DNA from: Marinilactibacillus sp036039175
Lineage (GTDB): Bacteria > Bacillota > Bacilli > Lactobacillales > Carnobacteriaceae_A
Length of the DNA stretch: 21,333 nt
Direction of reading: 5' to 3'
Assembly (NCBI RefSeq): GCF_036039175.1
Contig: NZ_JAYXKP010000012.1
Span: 1-21,333, forward strand
Within the stretch, counting starts at the first letter, position 1; the number at the start of each line of letters is the position of its first letter. The notes beneath the pieces are model-generated. The model saw nothing but the letters and a program-made list of their open reading frames with translations, did not search any database and was not told the origin of the DNA. Made by a program: the position numbers and the translations under genes. Below, one piece after another: positions 1-7,621 of this stretch.

Positions 1-44
1 AAAACAAAGTATCGTACATTTTACACAGAAGTCTGGACTTGACT
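1..44. repeat. Left copy of 44-bp terminal inverted repeat (probable IS end)
   Basis: Bases 1-44 are the exact reverse complement of 21289-21332. The match stops at base 45 (A here, T expected from the other copy). The inner part, with TTTACACAGAAGTCTGGACT, resembles the terminal repeats of IS256/Mutator-family elements as I remember them; no transposase is present to confirm it. The likely reading is that an IS lies to the left of the window and ends near base 44. The alternative is one end of a larger composite element. Confidence 0.75.
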
Positions 45-66
45 ATACAAAATCAGATATGAATTA
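39..66 (+). promoter_or_regulatory. Possible outward hybrid promoter at the IS junction
   Basis: TTGACT (39-44) sits exactly at the inner edge of the repeat and would be a good -35 box pointing into the operon. Sixteen bases downstream is a poor -10 candidate, GAATTA (61-66). Outward -35 boxes at IS256 ends are documented to make hybrid promoters. No better promoter is visible in 45-110, though a TATTAT lies at 82-87 without a matching -35 box. Confidence 0.25.
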
Positions 67-123
67 ACATCCTAAAAGTGATATTATTAATAGTGAGAGA
101 AGACATTTTTTGAGGAGAAATTT

Positions 124-2940
124 ATGGATAACGAATTCGATTTTTTAGATAGTAAATATTCAGATTTAAAAGTTGCTATTTCGACGTACCGTGAGATAGA
201 TGGAGACGAATGGGAAGATATCAAAAAACTAAATAGATTTAAATATCCAAAAGAAATGACTTTAGATTTTATATCGCAACAATTTAAATCAAGTAATGAT
301 ACATATGTACCTTCGATTAAAGAGTGGGATTTTTTAGTCGATGAATTTGAAAAACGAGATACTACTAAGCAAGTGGTTCTACTTGGAAAGCAAAGCACAA
401 ATGACGCTAGAATTTCTAAAGATCCTGGATCTCAATGGCAACAGTACAAAAAAAAGTTAAAAAACAAAGGGTTTTCAGAAAAATCGATAAAAGAAATTCA
501 AAAATCATCATTTCAGATAATGCAAAGATTGAATGCGGATACTATTAATTCTAGCCCAACAAAAGGATTAGTTGTGGGTAATGTACAATCAGGAAAAACA
601 GCTAATATGGCAGGCTTAATATCCATGGCTTCTGACTATGGCTTTAATTACTTTATCATATTTTCTGGTGTAATCGATAGTTTAAGAGAGCAGACTGCTA
701 ATCGATTGTATAAAGATCTTGATTCAAGTGGAAATTTGAATTGGAAAAACATTAAAAATCCTGCAGTTTCGTCAAAAAACCCCGAATCACAATGGGAAAA
801 TATAGATTTAAGTAGTAATAGTAAAAATCGATATTTTACTGTGTGTCTTAAGAATAAAAGAAGAATGGACTTATTGACTAGATGGTTATATTCTGATGAC
901 AATAAGTTGGAGCAATTAAAAATTCTTATTATTGATGATGAAGCCGACCAAGCAAGTGTGAACACTAAAAACGTGGAAGAGGAATCTCGAACAGCCATTA
1001 ATAAATCACTTCTGAGCTTAGTCAACGGATATAATAAAAAAGAAATTAAAGCAGTAAATTATGTCAGCTATACAGCTACGCCCTATGCAAACGTACTGAA
1101 TGAGTCTAGCCCTGAATCATTATATCCAAAAGATTTTATTTTTTCATTGGAGCCTTCTGAAGATTATATAGGACCTGAACAAATCTTTGGTTTGCAAATG
1201 CCTGAATCACACCCTTCGATTGATATAGTAAGATCTATTTCAAGAGAGGATTATTTGCAAATTCTAGATATTCACAAAGGTAAGAGAAATGATATACCCG
1301 AAAGTTTCAAAACAGCTATTGACTGGTTTTTCTTGTCAAGTGCTGCTTTAAGAGCACTTGGTTATAAAAAACCCGTTACTTTATTAGTTCATACAAGTCA
1401 GAAAATACTACATCATAATTTAATTGCAGATGCAATTACGAGGTATCTCAATAAGATACATGAAGATCCTTCAGCTTATTATGAGAAAGTTTCTGAACTA
1501 TATAATAATGAAACGGTTGATTTTACTAGAGAAGATTTCATAAATGGAATGCCGAACTACTCTCGCAAAGATAGTATACCAGATTATCCTGAATGGGATT
1601 TAGTTTTAAAACAGCTTAGAAGGGTTATGAGTGAACAAGGAGATAATTATTTAAGCCATATTTTGTTAGGAGAGTCAGGGGAACATACTTATCATAAAGG
1701 GTTTCATTTAGTGATTGATAATAGTCAATCTCAGGTAAATGACCAAGAAGTTAGACTTGTTTATCCTAAAGAATCCAATAAACCTAAACATTCATCAATG
1801 TTTATAGTCGTTGGTGGAAATACCCTGTCCAGAGGTCTTACATTAGAAGGCTTAACAACATCTTATTTTCTTCGTACAACTAAACAAGCAGATACTTTAA
1901 TGCAAATGGGAAGATGGTTTGGATATAGACAAAATTATGAGGTTTTTCCTAGAATCTGGCTAAACTCTTTAGCTAGAGAAAGATTTGAGTTTTTATCCCA
2001 ACTTAACGATGAATTAAGAAAAGAACTATCTTATTTTAGTAGTAGTGTGTTAACACCAGAAGAGTTAGGACCAAGAATTAGAAACTCACCTAATAAAAAC
2101 TTTATTTCTTTGACTTCGGATAAGAAAATGCAAGGTGCTATAGGTACGAATTTAGATTTCACAGGATTTAATAAACAAACTGTACTATTCACAAATGAAA
2201 GAAAAGATCTAGAAAATAACTTGATACTAACAGAATCTTTTTTGAACAAATTACCTGAAGTGGATACTTCGAAAAAAGGTAACATGATTTGGAGGGATGT
2301 CCCATTTGACGCTATCCGTCTATATCTTGATAACTTTAGTTTTTGTGAAAATGATATTGTTTTTAGTAATATAAGAGCATTGTTAGAATGGTTAGATGAT
2401 GCTTATGAAGAGAATGCTTTTTCTAATTGGAGTATAGTATTAAGCTCGGTAGGTAAGATCCCTTTAACCGAAGATTTAGATAATCCACAATGGAATATTA
2501 GTGGTTATTCACCTACATCCGTCAAACGTACTAGACGGGGAGAAATACAAGAAGATGGTAAAACAATTTCTATTGGATCTTTAAGAAGTCCATCTGATTT
2601 GTACGTTGATATCCCCAATTTAAATAATGAATCTAGTCTTTCAGTAAAATCGGAAGATGTTAGGATTATCCGAGAAGAAAATGGTTATGGTTTAGTACCT
2701 CAATTACTTCTATATAGAATTGATAAAGGTGATATAACTGACGAAAAGTATAAGAAATTTTACACAGATAAAAAAAATAGGTTTCCGCTTGATTTTGACG
2801 AAGATATTATAGGTATGAATGTATTAATACCGGGAGTCAGTAAATCAGGAAATTTAGCAAAACATTTAACAATACATTTATCTCCAATACACGAAAGCCA
2901 AGAAAACAACGAAGAACAGTTTATGGAGGAAGAAGAATGA
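124..2940 (+). CDS. Z1-domain superfamily II helicase-like ATPase of a restriction system
   Basis: This 938-aa protein is the predicted motor of the restriction module. Visible motifs are Walker A GNVQSGKT (152-159), Walker B/DEAD-like DDEAD (271-275), a motif III-like SYTATPYANV (315-324), then GGNTLSRGLT (564-573) and GRWFGYR (596-602), which look like motifs V and VI with the arginine finger. The Z1 domain (Pfam PF10593, named from the Iyer et al. work on MutL-like restriction systems) spans roughly the middle and the C-terminal half, ending in a Glu-rich tail. The ATG at 124 follows TGAGGAG (111-117) at ideal spacing. Its last codons overlap the next gene by four bases (ATGA), so translation is probably coupled. 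No signal peptide or membrane segment is seen. Family assignment is firm; whether it translocates, unwinds or only senses DNA is not known from sequence. Confidence 0.88.
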   Translation: MDNEFDFLDSKYSDLKVAISTYREIDGDEWEDIKKLNRFKYPKEMTLDFISQQFKSSNDTYVPSIKEWDFLVDEFEKRDTTKQVVLLGKQSTNDARISKDPGSQWQQYKKKLKNKGFSEKSIKEIQKSSFQIMQRLNADTINSSPTKGLVVGNVQSGKTANMAGLISMASDYGFNYFIIFSGVIDSLREQTANRLYKDLDSSGNLNWKNIKNPAVSSKNPESQWENIDLSSNSKNRYFTVCLKNKRRMDLLTRWLYSDDNKLEQLKILIIDDEADQASVNTKNVEEESRTAINKSLLSLVNGYNKKEIKAVNYVSYTATPYANVLNESSPESLYPKDFIFSLEPSEDYIGPEQIFGLQMPESHPSIDIVRSISREDYLQILDIHKGKRNDIPESFKTAIDWFFLSSAALRALGYKKPVTLLVHTSQKILHHNLIADAITRYLNKIHEDPSAYYEKVSELYNNETVDFTREDFINGMPNYSRKDSIPDYPEWDLVLKQLRRVMSEQGDNYLSHILLGESGEHTYHKGFHLVIDNSQSQVNDQEVRLVYPKESNKPKHSSMFIVVGGNTLSRGLTLEGLTTSYFLRTTKQADTLMQMGRWFGYRQNYEVFPRIWLNSLARERFEFLSQLNDELRKELSYFSSSVLTPEELGPRIRNSPNKNFISLTSDKKMQGAIGTNLDFTGFNKQTVLFTNERKDLENNLILTESFLNKLPEVDTSKKGNMIWRDVPFDAIRLYLDNFSFCENDIVFSNIRALLEWLDDAYEENAFSNWSIVLSSVGKIPLTEDLDNPQWNISGYSPTSVKRTRRGEIQEDGKTISIGSLRSPSDLYVDIPNLNNESSLSVKSEDVRIIREENGYGLVPQLLLYRIDKGDITDEKYKKFYTDKKNRFPLDFDEDIIGMNVLIPGVSKSGNLAKHLTIHLSPIHESQENNEEQFMEEEE

Positions 2941-4979
2941 AAATTGAAATTGCTCGTGTAGATGACCGCATGGCCCCTTCTGGAAAGGCAATATTAAGAT
3001 CTCTTCAAAATGAGTCTATGCCAATAGTTGACTTGGTAGTACGTGAGTCATTTCAAAACAGCTTAGATGCGACTATTGAAGGTGCTCGTGAGACTAAGAT
3101 AGCAGTTAATACTAATACCGTCAAAACTAGTGAAATTTCAAAGTACTTTGAAAAAATTCAATATCGACTAGAAGCTAAATTTCCAAATAGTCACACTGTG
3201 TTATCTATTTCTGATAAAAACACATACGGACTTACTGGGGAATACAATACTACAAATAAAAAAGCTCTCTCAGAAAGTAATATCTATAAACTGATATATG
3301 GATTAAATATGAACCAAGAAAAAGATGGAGCGGGCGGCTCTTGGGGTTTAGGTAAAACTAGTTTTTTTAGAATAGGCTGTGGAATAGTAATTTATTATAC
3401 TAGAATAAGAAAAGAAGATGGCGCTTATGAAGAAAGATTAGCTGCTTGTCTAGTCGAAGACTCGGGTGATGATAAGGCAATCATGCCTGATAACGATAGA
3501 GGTATTGCATGGTGGGGTAGCAAGGAGGATGGGAAAAGTGAATATGATAAATCTTTTCCCGTTATAAATAGTAAGATAATTCACGAATTTTTAAATAAGC
3601 TGAAATTCACTCCATATGAGGGTGAAGAAACCGGGACTTCGATTATAATTCCTTTTGTAACTGAAGAAGATGTTATTACTAATGAACAAGAGTATTCTGA
3701 GGGAAATGCATATTGGTGGGAGCGAGACTTGGCGGACTCTGTTAATATGGCCATTAAAAGATGGTATGGTCCCCGAATAATGAACAAAGAGTATTCTAAT
3801 AGATTTGGTAACTCTGTTTTAATTCCTACTGTTAATGGAAATATAATTTCGCCATTAAATTTTGAAGATACTTATGACTGGTTTTATAGATTGTACTCTT
3901 CAGGTCTTGTTGGAAAATCTTTAGAAGAGAAAATAACAGTTAAGCCGATTTTTTTAAAAAGTTTGGGGATGAGCAATACGAGAGAACCAGTAGGTAATTT
4001 AGCTTATATGAAGGTAAGCACGGAAGATCTTAAAAAAAATGGTAATAGCAGCTCACTAACTCCGTTAGCATACATTGGAGACAAAACTCATCTTGAAAAC
4101 TCGGCAACCAGTGCTAAAATCTTAGCTTATTCTAGAAAACCAGGCATGATCGTCCAATATGTTATAGATGATGCTAACTGGATGAAGGGACTAAATGTGG
4201 AAGAAAATACTTTTGTTCTTGCATATTTTGTCCCTAATAGTGAAGGTGAACTTCACTCGATGTATAATGAAAGATATGCAACTCTAGAAAATTATTTAAG
4301 AGATACTGAAAATGCAGACCATGCAGTATGGATTGATAAGATTATAGGAGCAAAATCTATAACTATAGTAGAGCGAATTAAAAGAGAAATTTCAAAGGCT
4401 TTATATGAAGGATTATCTGATGAAGATTTGACAACATCGAACTCCAAAACTGCGGCGTTAAGTAGAAAATTTGGAAGTCAATTATTACCTAAAGCAAACT
4501 TCGGTAAAAGCTCTAGTATAAAAAATAATAATAGTACGAATACAAATACAAGTACGAGCACTAAAAATCTAGTTTCAACAATTAAAATCGATAACTTCGA
4601 GCTCTTGAGTAATTCAAGTGTTAACATCAATTTCAGTGCAACAATAAGCAAAGATAGCAAGGTGTTTTTCGAAGTTAGCACTGTTGAAAAAAAACTAAAC
4701 GAGTCGATTTGGAATAAATCATTTCAAGGAAAAATAGAATTTCCATTTGCTATTAATAGAATTAAAATAAATAAGGTAAATGACTATATCTACGACGACT
4801 CAGCACAAGAAAAAGAAGTAGAAGTTATAAAAAACTCTGATATGATTTCTGAGTTTGATCTGAAATTAAATAATCAAGAAATAATAACTTTAGAAGGTCA
4901 ACTAGAGTTAGGAATTTCAGATGTAACCTTACAACCTTCGTTATCCATTAGACAAATATCAAAAAAGGAGGATGAATAA
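2937..4979 (+). CDS. GHKL (MutL/MORC/Hsp90-fold) ATPase of a restriction system
   Basis: This 680-aa protein has an N-terminal Bergerat ATP-binding fold. The N-box is ESFQNSLDA (37-45), with Glu37 the probable general base and Asn41 the Mg ligand. The second motif is D93-K-N-T-Y-G98, a spaced-out form of the usual DxG. The third is the glycine-rich lid GGSWGLGKT (133-141). Residues 525-544 are a Ser/Asn/Thr-rich linker, followed by a 130-residue C-terminal domain that looks beta-rich and that I do not recognise. Such ATPases dimerise on ATP binding and act as DNA clamps in MutL and MORC; that role here is inference. I see no MutL-type endonuclease motif. The start overlaps the helicase stop (ATGA), and the end overlaps the next start by one base. 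It is tagged as a generic ATP-binding protein in many genomes. Confidence 0.85.
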   Translation: MKIEIARVDDRMAPSGKAILRSLQNESMPIVDLVVRESFQNSLDATIEGARETKIAVNTNTVKTSEISKYFEKIQYRLEAKFPNSHTVLSISDKNTYGLTGEYNTTNKKALSESNIYKLIYGLNMNQEKDGAGGSWGLGKTSFFRIGCGIVIYYTRIRKEDGAYEERLAACLVEDSGDDKAIMPDNDRGIAWWGSKEDGKSEYDKSFPVINSKIIHEFLNKLKFTPYEGEETGTSIIIPFVTEEDVITNEQEYSEGNAYWWERDLADSVNMAIKRWYGPRIMNKEYSNRFGNSVLIPTVNGNIISPLNFEDTYDWFYRLYSSGLVGKSLEEKITVKPIFLKSLGMSNTREPVGNLAYMKVSTEDLKKNGNSSSLTPLAYIGDKTHLENSATSAKILAYSRKPGMIVQYVIDDANWMKGLNVEENTFVLAYFVPNSEGELHSMYNERYATLENYLRDTENADHAVWIDKIIGAKSITIVERIKREISKALYEGLSDEDLTTSNSKTAALSRKFGSQLLPKANFGKSSSIKNNNSTNTNTSTSTKNLVSTIKIDNFELLSNSSVNINFSATISKDSKVFFEVSTVEKKLNESIWNKSFQGKIEFPFAINRIKINKVNDYIYDDSAQEKEVEVIKNSDMISEFDLKLNNQEIITLEGQLELGISDVTLQPSLSIRQISKKEDE

Positions 4980-5926
4980 TGAGTGAGTCTTTATCCTTGT
5001 TTAAAAAAATTGATAAAAACTTAGGTGAGAGTATAGGACTTGATATTAACGATCCTAAATTTTCTTATACAATCCACGATGATGAGAAAGCAGATATTGA
5101 GTTTTCAGAGGAAACCTTTGGTATATATAATTTAAATGAATCAGACTCTTCTTGGTCTCCAGACCAACATAACCTAGAAATTGAACAAATATTCAAAATC
5201 AATAATCCAAGATTTTTATTTGGAAAATACGGAGTGACTAGCGAATTAAATACATTGGGATTTGCAGTACATTATTATTCAAAGACATCTAATTTTCAAG
5301 AAACTAAGGAAATTGGGGTTATTAGATTGGAAGAACAGTCAAATACGTTTTTATTCAAAGAAAATTTTCCTAATTCTACTCTAAGAGGTATTATTTACTT
5401 CGAATTTTTTATTTACTTAAAAGAGAGTAATGAAGAGAGAATTTTTCAAACCAATTTAATAGGCATGAATCTTTCAGAAGAACCAATAGACATGTATTCT
5501 ATATTGGTTGATGGTGATGGATCTGAGTTTCCAATTGAAGAAATTAACGAGAAAGGAAAATCTTTGTGGAGGATTACAATGAATTGGACAGATGTTGACA
5601 CCGATACATTTGATTCTTCAAACGTTAGGTTGCTACTGAATAGAGCACACCCTGTTTATAACTTATTATATAACGAAAAGCATAGGGTAAATAAATATTT
5701 ATTAAACGAAATAATGATCTCAGCGATGTCAATGATCGTACAAAAAGTAGTATTAATTGATAAAGAAGATATTAACGAAGATGCTATGAATTCAAGCGGA
5801 ACCATTGCTCAAGTAGTATGGTATTGGATCAGCACTTTTGAATTAAACCTAGATTCGTTAGAGTCTATAAACGATTCATTTCACTTAAAGGTAGATCCAT
5901 TTATTGGAGGATTAAACAATGATTAA
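4979..5926 (+). CDS. Uncharacterised protein of the GHKL/Z1 restriction operon
   Basis: This 315-aa protein is acidic and soluble in appearance, with no membrane segment or signal peptide. I do not recognise a domain. The first two thirds look beta-rich (alternating hydrophobics around 70-145), and the C-terminal third (about 215-300) looks helical. I looked for a PD-(D/E)XK nuclease motif like that of DUF4420 proteins, which sit next to Z1 and GHKL genes elsewhere, and found no convincing one. The ATG shares its A with the stop of the ATPase gene (TAATG) and has AAAGGAGG seven bases upstream. It overlaps the next gene by eight bases. This dense coupling says it is made in fixed ratio with the ATPases, so a structural or DNA-recognition subunit is a reasonable guess only. 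Confidence 0.75.
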   Translation: MSESLSLFKKIDKNLGESIGLDINDPKFSYTIHDDEKADIEFSEETFGIYNLNESDSSWSPDQHNLEIEQIFKINNPRFLFGKYGVTSELNTLGFAVHYYSKTSNFQETKEIGVIRLEEQSNTFLFKENFPNSTLRGIIYFEFFIYLKESNEERIFQTNLIGMNLSEEPIDMYSILVDGDGSEFPIEEINEKGKSLWRITMNWTDVDTDTFDSSNVRLLLNRAHPVYNLLYNEKHRVNKYLLNEIMISAMSMIVQKVVLIDKEDINEDAMNSSGTIAQVVWYWISTFELNLDSLESINDSFHLKVDPFIGGLNND

Positions 5927-6593
5927 TTGGCCCAAATATGGTGTTGAAAAAGCCAGTAAAGATTTTGAAAATTTAGACATTAAAAATATAATAAAGCCCG
6001 AACTGAATAATGGATTTAAAATGATAAGAGAAAAATTACTGAATTTAAGAGATGATATTTTTGAAGAATACAATTTTGATAGTGGAATAAAAGAAAAGTA
6101 TACTTTTGACTTGAATTTCGGTTTAGGACTATATGAATTATTAAAAGAAGAATTTAAGTTAGATAATCGTACAGCATCAGAAGACGACATCTGGAGGTAC
6201 TTATCTATAAGAATAATACCTGATATTGTGCATTCTCGGTGGAATTTTAATTCGGATCGCTTTTATATGATGAGCAGACGTATCTGGTTAAAGCAAATCT
6301 GGTGGTATATTCATTTGAGTTGGCAAGGAGATTCAGAGTCAACCTTCGAAGTATTGAAAAATAATACTACGGATACAATATTAAATTTGGTGGAAAGACC
6401 AGGATTAGGATACAATATCAAATTATATAGAGAGATTATGAATCAATACAAAAATTATCAAGACGACGATCGTATGCTACTAAGAAAAGTTTTAGTACTT
6501 AATACTGCTAAGGTTAAATCTATTCATCCTAATTTAAACCAGGGTGGTATAAAAAAGTATGTCGAAAATTTATTTAAGGTTGTTAATGTTTAA
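5919..6593 (+). CDS. Uncharacterised 224-aa operon protein, possibly DUF6339-like
   Basis: The protein looks mostly helical. Its most distinctive stretch is Trp/Arg/Tyr-rich, in the middle: DDIWRYLSIRIIPDIV (about 88-103), a short HSRW, then RRIWLKQIWWYIHLSW (about 119-134). This pattern reminds me of the family called DUF6339, which I recall beside Z1 and ATPase genes; I hold that from memory and it needs a profile search. Rows of surface-exposed aromatics and arginines would fit protein or nucleic-acid contact, but that is inference. The ATG at 5919 follows TTGGAGG (5904-5910) and overlaps the previous gene by eight bases. The stop shares one base with the start of the nuclease gene, so expression is coupled to it. 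Confidence 0.7.
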   Translation: MINWPKYGVEKASKDFENLDIKNIIKPELNNGFKMIREKLLNLRDDIFEEYNFDSGIKEKYTFDLNFGLGLYELLKEEFKLDNRTASEDDIWRYLSIRIIPDIVHSRWNFNSDRFYMMSRRIWLKQIWWYIHLSWQGDSESTFEVLKNNTTDTILNLVERPGLGYNIKLYREIMNQYKNYQDDDRMLLRKVLVLNTAKVKSIHPNLNQGGIKKYVENLFKVVNV

Positions 6594-7585
6594 TGTTAAT
6601 AAATAATTTATATGAAAATATGATTGAAAAAAATTCAGTCGCTTCAAATGAACTGAAGGTTATTACAGGATATGGGTCAGCAAACTTTGTTAAACGAGTC
6701 TTGTTAGATTTCTCCGATTTAAAAGTTACGTTATTTATAGGTATGTCCTTAGAGGGGATTTCCCAAAATAACCATAAAAATTTTTTATTATTGTCTGAAG
6801 AATTTCAAGGCCGACTAGAAGTTTACTATCAAATAAACAAACCTAATACTCATATTAAACTGTATTCGTGGTATTATAAAAGGTACAATATAATAAATTA
6901 TGCGGGATCAGCCAATTTTACTGAGAATGGTTTTTTTAACAATAAAGAGATATTAATATCTTTCAATGATTCTGTTGAAAATGTATTTGAGGAACAAAAA
7001 AAAAATTCTCTATTATGTAATGATGTTCGTATATCTGAATTTATTGATTTTTATGATGACGAGAGTATAGAACAAGAAGATGTATCGTCTGAGGATTCTA
7101 CGGATGAAAATCTATTGACAATCAGAGTGGAAGAGCAAACAGTAGTTAAAACAAAAGTACCCTCTACAAGAAGTTTATTAGGGGATAAAAGGATTATTGA
7201 TAAATTTACTATCCCAATTCTCTTGAAAACAGAAACGTCATCGGCTACTACAGGAATTAATGCATGGAATAGGGGAAAACAACAACCATATTTGAAACAA
7301 TCACCAAATTATCCTTTTTCAAAGTATTTTCCTTTAGATAAAAAGATCAGGTTTATTACAGATGATAACAAGATTCTTGTTGGTATAATAAGAGGAAGTA
7401 AAGATAAGCAACTTGAATTTGACCCTAATATCTATGAGTATATCGCTGAGAGAATTGGATTATATGAAAAAAGACCGATCATTTTTAAAGATTTAGTACA
7501 TTATGGTGAATCTAATGTGGTTATAAGTAAAATTACTGATACGGAGTATTTGTTTGACTTTCAAAAGTCCGAAAAGAATCTTTAG
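6593..7585 (+). CDS. Phospholipase-D-fold restriction endonuclease, NgoFVII/BfiI-like
   Basis: This 330-aa protein carries one PLD-type active site in its N-terminal half: H87-x-K89 followed by GSAN (105-108) and E119. The spacing His-2-Lys-19-Asn-11-Glu closely follows the catalytic set of the metal-independent enzyme BfiI as I recall it (His105, Lys107, Asn125, Glu136). The Asp of the classical HxKx4D motif is absent (Tyr94), as expected for this branch. With one motif per chain, two subunits should build one active site. Residues 125-165 are an acidic linker. The C-terminal half (about 175-325) should be the target-recognition part, as in NgoFVII-type proteins. The ATG is coupled to the upstream stop (TAATG); the only ribosome site is a weak AAGGT twelve bases away, so nuclease output may depend on upstream translation. 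Confidence 0.85.
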   Translation: MLINNLYENMIEKNSVASNELKVITGYGSANFVKRVLLDFSDLKVTLFIGMSLEGISQNNHKNFLLLSEEFQGRLEVYYQINKPNTHIKLYSWYYKRYNIINYAGSANFTENGFFNNKEILISFNDSVENVFEEQKKNSLLCNDVRISEFIDFYDDESIEQEDVSSEDSTDENLLTIRVEEQTVVKTKVPSTRSLLGDKRIIDKFTIPILLKTETSSATTGINAWNRGKQQPYLKQSPNYPFSKYFPLDKKIRFITDDNKILVGIIRGSKDKQLEFDPNIYEYIAERIGLYEKRPIIFKDLVHYGESNVVISKITDTEYLFDFQKSEKNL

Positions 7586-7621
7586 TAGGTGATTTTAGCG
7601 ATTGAGGAAGGAAATGATTAA

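Noticed and set aside
4979..5926. PD-(D/E)XK nuclease (DUF4420-like) in the 315-aa protein
   Set aside because: Such a gene occurs beside Z1 elsewhere, but I found no convincing D...(D/E)xK arrangement here, and the operon already has a PLD nuclease.
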